DNA of 49,885 nt from an uncultured Bacteroides sp. (GCA_947074275.1 CAMTPA010000012.1:1-49885), one strand, 5' to 3'. Counted from the stretch's first letter, positions 1 through 9,833 are shown. Notes: generated by a model from the sequence alone, not told the origin. Numbers and translations are program-made.

Positions 1-47
1 GAGATGGAATCTCGTGACTGGAGTTCAGACGTGTGCTCTTCCGATCT
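1..47. other. Illumina TruSeq index adapter at contig start (artifact)
   Basis: The first 47 bases are synthetic. They contain the TruSeq index-side adapter ending in CTTCCGATCT, preceded by an 8-base index (GGAATCTC in this orientation, GAGATTCC as read, which I recall as TruSeq HT index D704) and the last bases of the P7 arm. The same adapter appears inverted at the other end of the window. Biological sequence starts at about position 48. Confidence 0.97.
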
Positions 48-167
48 AATGTTAATAACTCTATTTTTGCCATATTGATAAGAACATTTCTATGTGAGTT
101 CAGTTTTTGATTATGACATAGAAATTATATTTATTATTAATATTGTTAACTTTAATATTTTGAATGA

Positions 168-3098
168 ATGAAGCAAGTTAATCTTAGAATCACTCAATTG
201 ATTCTGCCTGTATTATTCGGGCTATTCTTGTCGTTAGGAGCTTATGCGCAAGAAATCTCTGTTAAGGGAAATGTAAAAGATGCTTCTGGAGAGCCAATTA
301 TTGGCGCAAATGTTATGATCGAGGGAACAACGGTAGGTACCATTACCGACCTCGATGGAAACTTTAACCTAAACGCGCCGCAAGGCTCTACTCTCTCAAT
401 TAGTTTCGTGGGCTACACCACGATGGACGTGAAAGCCGCTCCGGTGGTGAATGTGATAATGCAAGAAGATTCGCAAGTAATAGATGATGTAGTAGTCATC
501 GGTTACGCCACAGGTAGCCAACGCACCATTTCGGGTGCTGTGCAAAAAGTGGGGCGCGAAGAAATGAACTCTGGCGTAGTGGTAGACCCACTTGGTGCCC
601 TCAAAGGCAAAGTAGCGGGTGTGAACATTCAGAAAGTAGGTGGTGACCCCACTGCTGCTCCCTCTATCCGTGTGCGTGGTACTACATCGCTTACCGGTGG
701 AAACGACCCATTGGTGATAATTGATGGTGTGTTTGGCGATTTGGGTATGCTGAACGCTATTTCACCTTCGGATATTGAAAACTTCACGATTTTGAAAGAC
801 GCTTCGGAAACTGCACAGTATGGTTCGCGTGGTGCTTCGGGTGTGATTGTGGTGACTACTTTAAAAGGAAAAAGCGGTGTGAAAACACTTAGTTACGATG
901 GTAATTTTGGTATCGAAACCGTTTATAAAAACTTGGAAATGCTAAGTGCGGCCGATTACAGAAGCGTGGCACAAGAACGTGGTATCTCTATTTTGGATAT
1001 GGGTTCGAGCACTAATTTTATCAAAGCATTGCAACGCACAGGTTATACTCAAAATCATCGTGTATCTTTCTCTAATGGTACAGAAGACTCTAACTATCGT
1101 GTGTCTATTGGTGTTGTCGATCAAAAAGGTATCATTAAAGATAACTCAATGCGCAACTACACAGCCAAGGTAAATGCTATGCAGAATATGTTCAATAACA
1201 AACTGAAGTTGGAGTTTGGTATGTTTGGTTCGTATAAGCAAAATCAGTATGTGAACGACCACCAAAAGACATTCTACTCGGCTGCTTCTTTCAATCCTAC
1301 CTTCCCCAATCATAAAAACGCCGAAGGACAGTGGGACGAAAATGCCAATGCCAATGAAGTACAAAACCCATTGGGACGTTTGGAAATAAACGATCGTGAA
1401 ACAAATGCTTACATCAATGCCAATGCACGAGTGACTTATTCTATTCTTGAAGATTTGAAGCTGAGTGTGTTCGGGTCGTATACCTATAATGTAAAAGAGA
1501 ATAAGAAATACGTTCCAATGACAATCAAAGCGGGGCAAGGTAGCCGTGGCGAGGCTTATCGTGGTGATAACAAATCGCAAGCTTTGCTGGGGAATGCAAT
1601 GCTTACCTACAAAAAAGCAATTGGTAAAAACTACATCAATGTGCTTGGTTTGGGTGAGGTGCAACGATTGATAAATACGGGCTTTAGTGCAATTGCACGT
1701 GGTTTCAGTACCGACGCATTTGGTTACAACAACTTGGCAGCAGGTGCTGTGCTCAGATGGGGCGATATGGGTTCGTATTACAACACGTCGAGCTTGGTTT
1801 CGTTTATGGGACGCTTCAATTACTCTTACGACGATAAATACATCGCCACCATAAATGCTCGTACCGATGCTTCATCTAAAATTGGTGCAAACAATAAGTG
1901 GGCATTTTTCCCATCAGCATCTTTGGCGTGGGTAGTAAAAGAAGAGGATTTCTTGAAAGATGTTGATTTTATCAGCAACCTGAAGATTAGAGCAGGGTAT
2001 GGATGGGCTGGTAATCAAGATGCTATTAGTGCATACAACTCACTCTTGTTGATGGCCCCTAATGGGACTACCACGGTGAATGGTTTGCCCTACGTGACTA
2101 CCAACATTGTGCAAAACTACAACCCCGATTTGAAATGGGAAGTGAAAAAAACTTTCGATATAGGTTTTGATTTGGGATTCTTAGACGAACGCTTCACGCT
2201 GACTTTCGACTATTACAACTCAAAAACTACCGATATGCTTTATTACTATTCGGTAAAAGTGCCTCCTTTTGCATTCGATAAGTTGCTTGCTAACTTAGGT
2301 TCTATGCGCAACACAGGTGTGGAACTTGGCATTGGATTGATTCCTTTGAAAACCAAAGATATGGAACTGGGCATCAATTTGAACTTGGCTTTCCAAAAGA
2401 ATAAATTGTTGTCTTTGGAAGGAAAGTATATGGGCGAAGATATGACGACTGATGAGTATATGGTATTGGCTGCTATGAATGGTGCAGGCTTTATCGGTGG
2501 TGCCAATCAAGTGGTTTATCAAACAGTAGGTCAACCCGTGGGTATTTTCTATATGCCACATAGCAATGGCTTGGTGAACAATGGCTTTGGCGACTATACC
2601 TACAACGTGACAGACGATGGTGAAAGAAAGATTGGTGGACAAGCGATGCCAAAAACCCTGTTGGGTGCAAATATCAGCTTCCGTTGGAAAGAGTTTGATA
2701 TTCAGGTACAAATGAATGGAGCGTTTGGGCATAAAATCTACAATGGTACTTCTTTGACTTATATGAATATGAGCCAATATCCTACCTACAATGTGTTGAG
2801 CAAGGCACCAGCACAAAACATCACCGACCAAACCGTGACAGATTACTGGCTCGAAAAAGGTGATTACTTACACTTCGACTACGTGACAGTGGGTTGGAAC
2901 TTGAATTGTCAAAAACTGAAATACTTAAAAGGTTTGCGCGTTTCTTTCTCTGTAAACAACTTGGCTACTATTACAGGCTACTCGGGTTTGTCTCCAATGA
3001 TAAACAGTTCGATAGTAGATGGTACACTGGGTATGGATGACAAACGTTTCTACCCATTGTCTCGCACTTACTCATTAGGTCTTAGTGTTAACTTTTAA
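168..3098 (+). CDS. SusC-like TonB-dependent outer-membrane receptor
   Basis: This is a 976-residue SusC/RagA-family transporter, which imports oligosaccharides through the outer membrane using TonB energy. Residues 1-28 are a signal peptide ending AYAQ. About 30-115 is a CarboxypepD_reg-like domain (GNVKDASGEPIIGANV). A plug domain follows from the DDVVVIGYATG segment to about residue 235, and the rest is a beta barrel ending in a terminal Phe. It is 12 bp ahead of a SusD partner and leads an operon with a SusE/F-like lipoprotein and an alpha-amylase, so the substrate is probably an alpha-glucan such as starch, glycogen or maltodextrin. The substrate is inferred from context only. The ATG at 168 is the only start that gives the signal peptide. 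The upstream region is cut by the adapter, so the promoter and any regulator are not visible. Confidence 0.95.
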   Translation: MKQVNLRITQLILPVLFGLFLSLGAYAQEISVKGNVKDASGEPIIGANVMIEGTTVGTITDLDGNFNLNAPQGSTLSISFVGYTTMDVKAAPVVNVIMQEDSQVIDDVVVIGYATGSQRTISGAVQKVGREEMNSGVVVDPLGALKGKVAGVNIQKVGGDPTAAPSIRVRGTTSLTGGNDPLVIIDGVFGDLGMLNAISPSDIENFTILKDASETAQYGSRGASGVIVVTTLKGKSGVKTLSYDGNFGIETVYKNLEMLSAADYRSVAQERGISILDMGSSTNFIKALQRTGYTQNHRVSFSNGTEDSNYRVSIGVVDQKGIIKDNSMRNYTAKVNAMQNMFNNKLKLEFGMFGSYKQNQYVNDHQKTFYSAASFNPTFPNHKNAEGQWDENANANEVQNPLGRLEINDRETNAYINANARVTYSILEDLKLSVFGSYTYNVKENKKYVPMTIKAGQGSRGEAYRGDNKSQALLGNAMLTYKKAIGKNYINVLGLGEVQRLINTGFSAIARGFSTDAFGYNNLAAGAVLRWGDMGSYYNTSSLVSFMGRFNYSYDDKYIATINARTDASSKIGANNKWAFFPSASLAWVVKEEDFLKDVDFISNLKIRAGYGWAGNQDAISAYNSLLLMAPNGTTTVNGLPYVTTNIVQNYNPDLKWEVKKTFDIGFDLGFLDERFTLTFDYYNSKTTDMLYYYSVKVPPFAFDKLLANLGSMRNTGVELGIGLIPLKTKDMELGINLNLAFQKNKLLSLEGKYMGEDMTTDEYMVLAAMNGAGFIGGANQVVYQTVGQPVGIFYMPHSNGLVNNGFGDYTYNVTDDGERKIGGQAMPKTLLGANISFRWKEFDIQVQMNGAFGHKIYNGTSLTYMNMSQYPTYNVLSKAPAQNITDQTVTDYWLEKGDYLHFDYVTVGWNLNCQKLKYLKGLRVSFSVNNLATITGYSGLSPMINSSIVDGTLGMDDKRFYPLSRTYSLGLSVNF

Positions 3099-3110
3099 AA
3101 GAATGCAATT

Positions 3111-4748
3111 ATGAAAAAATATGGTATTTACAGCATGCTGCTTGCAGCAATGACTCTTATATTCTCTTCCTGTAGTGCATTTTTGGAAGAGAACCCCCAA
3201 GATCAAATTACAGAAGAGCAAGCCTATGAAACTCCTATGTTGGTATACCTCACAGCGGTAGCGTCGCTCTATTCGCAGGTGGGAGCCAATGGTGGTGGAA
3301 GTGGTCTGCAAGGAACCGACCGCGGTATATACGACTTGAATACATTTACTACCGATGAGGCAATGATTCCTATTCGTGGTGGTGACTGGTATGATGGTGG
3401 ACTGTGGTATAATTTGTACCTTCACAACTGGGGCGAACACAACGATTTGATTTATAATTCTTGGAATTACTTGTATCGTGTAATTGTGTTGGCCAACTCT
3501 TCCATCGACAAGATGCAATCTATTTTGGATGCTAACCCAAGCAACACTGCTATTCCTCCCTATATAGCCGAAGTACGTGCTTTCCGTGCAATGTACTATT
3601 ACTACCTACTCGATTTGTTTGGAAGAGTGCCATTGGTAGTCTCTTCTGATACAAAGATGGAAGACGTGGTGCAATCGGAAAGAAAGGCGATATTTGACTT
3701 TGTAGTGAAAGAATTGCAAGAGACTGTGGGTGATTTGAGCACTGCTCATAGTAATCTGTCGGGTGAATATTATGGACGTGTTACTCAGCCTGTGGCTTAT
3801 TATCTATTGGCTAAATTAGCTTTAAATGCTGAAATATATACTAATAGCAACTGGACAAGTGGCAATAAAGTAGATGGAAAAGACGTTCTATTTACAATTG
3901 ATGGACAATCGATGAATGCTTGGGAAGCGACAGTGGCCTATTGTAACAAAATCACCGATTTAGGCTATGAACTGGAATCGAGCTTTGCTGCCAATTTCTC
4001 AATAAAAAACGAAACATCTAAAGAGAATATCTTTATCATTCCGATGGATCCAACACTTTATACCAACGAGTTTTACTATTTGATTCGTTCTCGTCACTAC
4101 AATCAAGGTTTGGCTTATGGACAAGGTGGTTGGAATGGTTCGAGTGCAACAAGTGAAGTTTTGACAGCTTTTGGATACAACACCTCATCGCAAGACCCAC
4201 GTTTTGAATTAAGTTATTATGCAGGCACAGTTCCGGGACCAGACGGAACGCCTGTGAAATTGGATGATGGACAAGAGTTGGTATATGTTCCCGAAGCCAT
4301 CAAGTTGGATTTATCTGGCGACCAATACGAAAAAACAGCTGGCGCACGTATGTTTAAATACGAATTGGATGCTGCGGCTACCAACGATGGTAAATTGCAA
4401 AGCAACGATATAGTGATGTATCGATATGCCGATGTGCTGTTGATGGTGAGTGAAGCCAAAGTACGCAATGGGCAAGATGGCTCCAGCGAGTTGAATCAAG
4501 TTCGTGCGCGTGTTGGTGCTCCTTCTCTTAGTAATGTAGGGTTGACTGATATTCTTGCGGAACGTATGAGAGAGCTTGCTTGGGAGGGACATCGCCGTCA
4601 AGATATGATTCGTTTTGGTACATTTACGGCTGCCTACACCGATCGTCCTCAATTGCCTAATGAAAATACAGGTTATACTATTGTATTCCCAATTGATGAT
4701 AGATTGTTGAGCGTTAACACGAAACTAACACAAAACCCTGGATATTGA
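3111..4748 (+). CDS. SusD/RagB-like nutrient-binding lipoprotein
   Basis: This 545-residue surface lipoprotein caps the SusC barrel and delivers glycan to it. The N terminus has a lipobox ending IFSSC, with Cys21 as the lipid site, followed by the acidic stretch usual for surface-exposed Bacteroidetes lipoproteins. The C-terminal part has the SusD/RagB signatures RYADVLLMVSEA and ERMRELAWEGHRRQDMIRFG. Length and position directly after the SusC-like gene are typical. The ligand is inferred from the amylase in the same operon. Confidence 0.95.
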   Translation: MKKYGIYSMLLAAMTLIFSSCSAFLEENPQDQITEEQAYETPMLVYLTAVASLYSQVGANGGGSGLQGTDRGIYDLNTFTTDEAMIPIRGGDWYDGGLWYNLYLHNWGEHNDLIYNSWNYLYRVIVLANSSIDKMQSILDANPSNTAIPPYIAEVRAFRAMYYYYLLDLFGRVPLVVSSDTKMEDVVQSERKAIFDFVVKELQETVGDLSTAHSNLSGEYYGRVTQPVAYYLLAKLALNAEIYTNSNWTSGNKVDGKDVLFTIDGQSMNAWEATVAYCNKITDLGYELESSFAANFSIKNETSKENIFIIPMDPTLYTNEFYYLIRSRHYNQGLAYGQGGWNGSSATSEVLTAFGYNTSSQDPRFELSYYAGTVPGPDGTPVKLDDGQELVYVPEAIKLDLSGDQYEKTAGARMFKYELDAAATNDGKLQSNDIVMYRYADVLLMVSEAKVRNGQDGSSELNQVRARVGAPSLSNVGLTDILAERMRELAWEGHRRQDMIRFGTFTAAYTDRPQLPNENTGYTIVFPIDDRLLSVNTKLTQNPGY

Positions 4749-4764
4749 CCTTAATTAAAAACGT

Positions 4765-6201
4765 ATGATTATGAAAAATGTATTGAAATACTTATCTGCT
4801 GCTCTGTTGCTGATTGTAATAGGTAGTAGCTGTAAAGATAATGACAATTGGGTGATTTTGGATGATGTGCAACCAGGCTCTTATATTACTGGCGATGCTA
4901 CCATATATAGTGCAGCTGCCTCTGCCTCTGCATTCACTCGCGCTGCATTGGATGGTTCGGATGATGTGAATGATGTATTGAGTATCTACACTTGGTTGAA
5001 GGCTGGTTCTGGTTTCAATATTCTGAAGGTAGATAATGAAGGCAATCAAGTTAGCTATGGCAAAGGTGCTTCGGTGGCATCCGATTATGATACAGTCGAT
5101 TTAGTAGCCGATGGCACACCTTTTACTGTTTCGAAAGATGGTTTGTATCTTGTGGTACTCAATAATGCAGACAATCAGGCTACGGTGGTCGAAGCTGACT
5201 TTGGTATCATTGGCGATGCCACACCAGGCTCTTGGAGTAGTGAAACGAAGTTTGCATCAACTGTGTTCGACGAAAAGTATTCAACAGTAGAAATGACACT
5301 GTCGGGTGTGACACTGAACAATAAAGAATTGAAATTCCGTTATGCTCAAACTTGGGGAATGGCTATCCCTTACAAAGGTGCAACTGTAACCATTCACTCT
5401 AATATGGGAAATAGCGGTTCTTCAACTGCTGCAATGACTACTGCGTTCTCTGAGTGCAAAGGTGGTGGAGGAAACTTCTCGCTTTCGGATGCTGGTATTT
5501 ATGAAGTGACTTTGAAACTGGAGCTTCGTTCAGGTAAGTTTACTGGAAAAGCCGTTTGTACTGCCAAAGATGAATCGAGTGCAAAACTGCCAGAGAAAAT
5601 GTATATAATAGGAGCACCGTTTGATTGGAGTTGGGATAAAGCTGAAGAGTTGATTCCTGTTCATTCGCACGATGGTAATTTCTGGGCTATTTATTACTTT
5701 AACGAAGGTGATGGCATTAAATTCAATAGTGCTTTGGATTGGAATGGCGATCAGTTTGGTGCAGAGAATGAAGACCCAAGAGGTTATGGAGAATATGCTG
5801 CTGGAGGTGAAAATTTGGTAATAGCTACAACAGGTTATTATTTGGTGTGGATACAATGCTCTTTGTCGGCAGATAAGAAGTCGGTGGTTAGTAAGGTTGT
5901 TCTTTCAGAACCAAATCCGTATGTGATAGGCGAATGTGCCGCTAATGGATGGAGCGACCAATTGGCAGCTGCCGATAAGTTTGCTTTGGATGGTGATGTT
6001 TATAAATCGGCCGTACTCAATGCTGGTGAACTGCGTATGTGTGTGAAACTGGACAATGTGGACTGGTGGCAAACAGAATTTATGATATTCGATGGTAAGA
6101 TTGTATATCGTGGAGCAGCTGGCGACCAAGATAGAGTACAAGCTACTGCTGGACAAATAGTAACTTTAGACTTTAAAGACAACACTGGAAGTATTCAATA
6201 G
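4765..6201 (+). CDS. SusE/SusF-like starch-binding lipoprotein
   Basis: This is a 478-residue lipoprotein with lipobox IGSSC (Cys23 from the first ATG). After a variable N-terminal half come two repeated Ig-like/CBM-type modules, starting near residue 278 (MYIIGAPFDWSWDKAEEL) and near residue 383 (NPYVIGECAANGWSDQ). Such modules occur in SusE and SusF, which bind starch at the cell surface without cutting it. Aromatic residues are plentiful in both, as expected for glucan binding. It lies 16 bp after the SusD-like gene and before the amylase. A second in-frame ATG at 4771 is an equally possible start. Confidence 0.85.
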   Translation: MIMKNVLKYLSAALLLIVIGSSCKDNDNWVILDDVQPGSYITGDATIYSAAASASAFTRAALDGSDDVNDVLSIYTWLKAGSGFNILKVDNEGNQVSYGKGASVASDYDTVDLVADGTPFTVSKDGLYLVVLNNADNQATVVEADFGIIGDATPGSWSSETKFASTVFDEKYSTVEMTLSGVTLNNKELKFRYAQTWGMAIPYKGATVTIHSNMGNSGSSTAAMTTAFSECKGGGGNFSLSDAGIYEVTLKLELRSGKFTGKAVCTAKDESSAKLPEKMYIIGAPFDWSWDKAEELIPVHSHDGNFWAIYYFNEGDGIKFNSALDWNGDQFGAENEDPRGYGEYAAGGENLVIATTGYYLVWIQCSLSADKKSVVSKVVLSEPNPYVIGECAANGWSDQLAAADKFALDGDVYKSAVLNAGELRMCVKLDNVDWWQTEFMIFDGKIVYRGAAGDQDRVQATAGQIVTLDFKDNTGSIQ

Positions 6202-6224
6202 AATATAATAATTTATTTAATATC

Positions 6225-6262
6225 AACAAGGGTCATCTAAGCTCTTTTAGATGACCCTTGTT
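6225..6262 (+). terminator. Intercistronic 16-bp hairpin before the amylase gene
   Basis: AACAAGGGTCATCTAA at 6225-6240 and its perfect reverse complement at 6247-6262 enclose a 6-base loop. It lies between the SusE-like stop codon and the amylase start. Only a weak T-rich tail follows, so it could act as a partial terminator or as an mRNA-stabilising 3' end for the susCDE part. It rules out the ATG at 6251 as the amylase start, because that codon is buried in the stem. Confidence 0.7.
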
Positions 6263-6280
6263 TACAAAAACACAAAATTT

Positions 6281-9028
6281 ATGAGAAGATTATTTTCTTT
6301 TTTTATTCTACTCGCTCTAAATCTCTTTTTTCTAAGAGCGCAAATCATTGTCACAGAGCCAACATTTCCTACGATGGAGGGTGTTGTCTCTATTGTTTTT
6401 GATGCGACACAAGGAAATGGCGGATTGAAAGGCTTTACGGGTGAGGTATATGCTCACACTGGAGTGATAACAGACAAAAGTGCAAGTAATAGTGATTGGA
6501 AGTATGCGCCAACGTGGGGTAACAATGCCGAGAAGTATAAACTTACCTCTTTGGGTAATGATAAATGGCAACTTGATATTACGCCCGATATTCGTACATA
6601 TTATGGAGTGCCTGCTACTGAAAATGTTCTTCAACTTGCTTTTGTGTTTAGAAGTAAAGACAATAGTAAAGAAGGTAAAGATACAGGAAATAAAGACATT
6701 TTTGTTTCAATTTACGAAGCGGGGCTGACTGTGCGATTTGAAGAACCTACAACTACGGTGTTTAATAGTGGAGAAACGGTGGTGCTCAAAGCTGCATCGT
6801 CTGCAACTGCCGATATGAAATTGTTTGTAGGAGATGAGGAGATTGCTTCGCAAAATGGAGTAGACAAGTTGTCGGCAAGTTATACTTTCAACACAACTGG
6901 CAACATCTCTTTGAAAGCTACTGCTACGGCAAATGGCGCAATCGAGGAGACAACAATGGTGGTAAGTGTGCTGGGACAAACTGTTGAGGCCGCACGTCCT
7001 GAGGGTGCTCGTCCGGGTATCAACTACCCCAATGATACAGAGGCTATATTGGTGCTTCAAGCTCCTGGCAAAAAGAGTGTGTATGTGATAGGCGATTTTA
7101 ATGACTGGCAATACACGCCCGAATATCAGCTTAAAAAAGATGGTGAATATTTTTGGATTGCGCTGAAAGGTCTTGAAAAGGGAAAAGAGTACGCCTTTCA
7201 ATATGTAGTAGACCAAACGATTTTTATCGCCGACCCTTACACAGAAAAAGTGCTCGATCCGTGGAATGACTCCTACATACCTCAATCGGTATATCCCAAT
7301 CTCAAGAGCTACCCTGTGGGTAAAACCGAAGGTATTGTTTCTGTTCTTCAAACAGGGCAAATTCCTTATCAATGGCAAGTGGCCAACTTTGCCAAACCCG
7401 ACAAATCGCAACTGGTGATTTATGAAATGCTTATCCGAGACTTTACAAGCGAGCACTCCTATAAAGCGGCAATGGAGAAACTTTCTTACTTGAAAGAGCT
7501 TGGTGTGAATGCTATCGAACTAATGCCAGTCAACGAGTTTGAAGGCAACAGTAGCTGGGGATATAATCCAGCATTTTATTTTGCACCCGATAAATATTAT
7601 GGCACTAAAAATGATTTAAAAGCTTTTGTCGATGCTTGCCACGCCAATGGTATGGCAGTTATTGTAGATTTAGTGCTGAATCATAGCTTTGGACAGTCTC
7701 CTTTCTATCTGCTTTATCGTGATAGTGATGGTAGGCCATCTAAAGACAACCCGTGGTATAATCAAGATTCTAATATTGCCAATTCAGATTTGCAATGGGG
7801 ATATGATTTTAATCACGAAAGTGACTATACCAAAGCATTGGTAGATAGTGTGGCTGGCTTTTGGATTGATGAGTATAAAATTGACGGATTCCGTTACGAT
7901 TTTACCAAAGGATTCTCTAATACAGCTCATACAGGATGGGCAGATGCTTACGATGCTGCTCGTATTGCCAATTTGAAACGTATGTCCAACGAGGTTTGGA
8001 AACGCGACCCGGAGTCGTATATCATTTTCGAACATCTCACCAACGGCACATCCGAAGAGAAAGAGTTGGGCGAAGCTGGTATTATGCTTTGGCGCAATGC
8101 AAACCACGCTTATTGTCAGTCGGCAATGGGATGGAGTAGTGAGAGTGGATTCAACCACATTTATGCGGCTGGCTCTACTATGCCCAATGGTAGTTTGGTG
8201 GGCTATATGGAAAGTCACGATGAAGAACGTACAACATTCAAAGCCAAAACCTATGGAACTACCGCTATTAAAGGTAACCTCGCTAACCAGATGAAGCAAG
8301 CGGCTGTAAATGCTGCATTTTTCTTCACGGTGCCTGGTCCTAAGATGATTTGGCAGTTTGGTGAGTTGGGGTATGATATTTCTATCGACCAAAATGGTAG
8401 AACTGGTGAGAAGCCCGTGCTTTGGAATTACTATGATGTGACAGAACGTAAAGAATTGTATGATACTTATGCCAGCTTGATTGCGTTGAGAAATGCTTAT
8501 CCCGAACTCTTCTCTTCGGAAGCTACTTTTAGTTGGAGAGCTACTGCGAGTTATTGGAACAACGGTCGTTTTATCAATAGCTCTTATGGCGATAAGGCAT
8601 TTGTGGTGGTTGGTAATTTTACAGCTACTTCGAGCCATTTCTCTACTACCTTCCCCAAAACAGGTACTTGGTATGAGTATATGAACGAAGATGAAACACT
8701 TGCTGTCACTTCTACTACTCAAGCGCAGTCGGTGTCTGTTCCTGCTCATGGATATAAATTGTATACCAACTTCAAAGCTGAAGTTTCAACGGGGATTGAA
8801 GATAATAAACTGGTGGATAAAGTGAAGGTGTATTACAATGCAGCTTTCGATGAACTGGAGATTGATGGCGATGCTGCACTTGTTGAAGTATTCTCCATTA
8901 ATGGTGTGCTGGCAAAGCAAGATGTGAACACCAATGTGGTAAGTCTTTCGGTGCTTAATTCTGGTAGTTACATAGCTCGTATTATAATGAGTGATGGCAC
9001 TATCCAAACTTGTAAGTTTGTGCGATAA
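6281..9028 (+). CDS. GH13 alpha-amylase-family enzyme with T9SS sorting domain
   Basis: This is a 915-residue secreted glycosidase expected to cut alpha-1,4 (or alpha-1,6) glucan. The signal peptide covers about residues 1-20. Next come a beta-sandwich region, a CBM48-like module (VYVIGDFNDWQYTPEYQL) and a GH13 barrel. Conserved regions are DLVLNHSFG, GFRYDF (nucleophile Asp540), YIIFEHL (acid/base Glu584) and SHDEER (Asp647), so the catalytic triad is intact. The last 70 or so residues (VEVFSINGVLAKQ ... GSYIARI) form a type A T9SS C-terminal sorting domain, so the enzyme should be exported and attached to the surface by T9SS, not as a lipoprotein like SusG. I chose the ATG at 6281 because it gives a clean signal peptide. 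An upstream in-frame ATG at 6251 lies in a hairpin. Pullulanase-like specificity is possible. Confidence 0.92.
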   Translation: MRRLFSFFILLALNLFFLRAQIIVTEPTFPTMEGVVSIVFDATQGNGGLKGFTGEVYAHTGVITDKSASNSDWKYAPTWGNNAEKYKLTSLGNDKWQLDITPDIRTYYGVPATENVLQLAFVFRSKDNSKEGKDTGNKDIFVSIYEAGLTVRFEEPTTTVFNSGETVVLKAASSATADMKLFVGDEEIASQNGVDKLSASYTFNTTGNISLKATATANGAIEETTMVVSVLGQTVEAARPEGARPGINYPNDTEAILVLQAPGKKSVYVIGDFNDWQYTPEYQLKKDGEYFWIALKGLEKGKEYAFQYVVDQTIFIADPYTEKVLDPWNDSYIPQSVYPNLKSYPVGKTEGIVSVLQTGQIPYQWQVANFAKPDKSQLVIYEMLIRDFTSEHSYKAAMEKLSYLKELGVNAIELMPVNEFEGNSSWGYNPAFYFAPDKYYGTKNDLKAFVDACHANGMAVIVDLVLNHSFGQSPFYLLYRDSDGRPSKDNPWYNQDSNIANSDLQWGYDFNHESDYTKALVDSVAGFWIDEYKIDGFRYDFTKGFSNTAHTGWADAYDAARIANLKRMSNEVWKRDPESYIIFEHLTNGTSEEKELGEAGIMLWRNANHAYCQSAMGWSSESGFNHIYAAGSTMPNGSLVGYMESHDEERTTFKAKTYGTTAIKGNLANQMKQAAVNAAFFFTVPGPKMIWQFGELGYDISIDQNGRTGEKPVLWNYYDVTERKELYDTYASLIALRNAYPELFSSEATFSWRATASYWNNGRFINSSYGDKAFVVVGNFTATSSHFSTTFPKTGTWYEYMNEDETLAVTSTTQAQSVSVPAHGYKLYTNFKAEVSTGIEDNKLVDKVKVYYNAAFDELEIDGDAALVEVFSINGVLAKQDVNTNVVSLSVLNSGSYIARIIMSDGTIQTCKFVR

Positions 9029-9066
9029 AATATAGAATCTTTTTTTAATTGAATTGTTTGTAGATA

Positions 9067-9104
9067 AATCCACCCTGTTGAAACTTGTTTTTGAAGGGTG
9101 GATT
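9067..9104 (+). terminator. Hairpin after the amylase gene
   Basis: AATCCACCCT at 9067-9076 pairs perfectly with 9095-9104 across an 18-base loop and is followed by CTTTATT. It lies 38 bp after the amylase stop and probably ends the sus-like operon. Confidence 0.6.
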
Positions 9105-9137
9105 CTTTATTAGAAAAGAAAGAGGTATGACAATTAC

Positions 9138-9183
9138 AAAAAAAGAATGGGCATTTCCAGTTTTGGAAATACCCATTCTTTTT
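9138..9183. terminator. Bidirectional terminator between the amylase and L31 genes
   Basis: A long hairpin with arms around 9145-9159 and 9164-9178 has one C/A mismatch. It is flanked by seven A on the left and five T on the right, so it has a T-run in either direction. The genes converge here, and it fits best as the end of the minus-strand rpmE2 transcript. Confidence 0.8.
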
Positions 9184-9205
9184 GCAGTTACTTCTGGAGT
9201 AATGC

Positions 9206-9457
9206 TTATTTTTTACGGTTACCGTAACGGCTCATGAACTTGTCAACACGTCCTGCTGTATCTACCAATGTAGATTTACCAGTGTAGAAAGGGTGAGAAG
9301 TGTTAGAGATTTCAATTTTTACCAATGGATAAGTTTCACCTTCAAATTCAATTGTTTCTTTTGTATTAACAGTTGATTGAGACAAAAACATATCACCATT
9401 TGACATATCTTTGAATACTACCGGACGGTATGATGCTGGATGAAGATCCTTTTTCAT
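9206..9457 (-). CDS. rpmE2: 50S ribosomal protein L31, type B
   Basis: This 83-residue protein of the large ribosomal subunit matches the type B L31 family end to end: [17 protein letters not shown] near the N terminus, [12 protein letters not shown] in the middle and [11 protein letters not shown] at the C terminus. It has no Cys residues, so it is the zinc-independent form. It is monocistronic, with its own promoter box upstream and a strong terminator downstream, and is convergent with the amylase operon. Confidence 0.97.
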   Translation of the reverse strand: MKKDLHPASYRPVVFKDMSNGDMFLSQSTVNTKETIEFEGETYPLVKIEISNTSHPFYTGKSTLVDTAGRVDKFMSRYGNRKK

Positions 9458-9531
9458 TTCAGTATTTGTTTTTTAATTATTATATCTTGTACTATTTGGT
9501 AAGAATAGTGTAATGGTCACTTTTCAGGTTG

Positions 9532-9539
9532 CAAAGATA
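9532..9539 (-). promoter_or_regulatory. -7 box of the rpmE2 promoter
   Basis: On the minus strand this reads TATCTTTG, an exact match to the Bacteroidetes TAnnTTTG element. The predicted transcript would have a leader of roughly 65-70 bases before the L31 start. No clear -33 TTTG is present at the usual spacing. Confidence 0.65.
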
Positions 9540-9635
9540 ATGCTATTCATTCAGAAATAGAAAAAAAATAGTGAAAAAAATAATCTAACACACTATTTTT
9601 CACTCAATTTTGTTACTTGCTGTTTTTTTATTTGA

Positions 9636-9643
9636 TAGTTTTG
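9636..9643 (+). promoter_or_regulatory. Possible -7 box with a long leader before the EEP gene
   Basis: TAGTTTTG matches TAnnTTTG on the plus strand. If it is used, the mRNA of the gene at 9834 has a leader of about 185 bases. The stretch 9640-9833 holds no open frame I trust and no recognised riboswitch. Confidence 0.35.
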
Positions 9644-9833
9644 TGCGGTTATGTGTCTATGATCTGTCTTTTATAAATCAAAGCATATCTTATATGCAAG
9701 CCATATATTGTCTATCAAACTTCTGTTGATATGTCGTTCGACGATTGTTAGTGAGTGATATTGATGTAGGTGGTGAATCACTGTTTGGTAAGATGCTATA
9801 TATATAAATGTGTAAACGATAATACCGCAACCA

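Noticed and set aside
7784..8749. 321-codon minus-strand open frame opposite the amylase gene
   Set aside because: It is antisense to a clear GH13 catalytic domain, has no recognisable family and no promoter. It is a shadow of the real gene.
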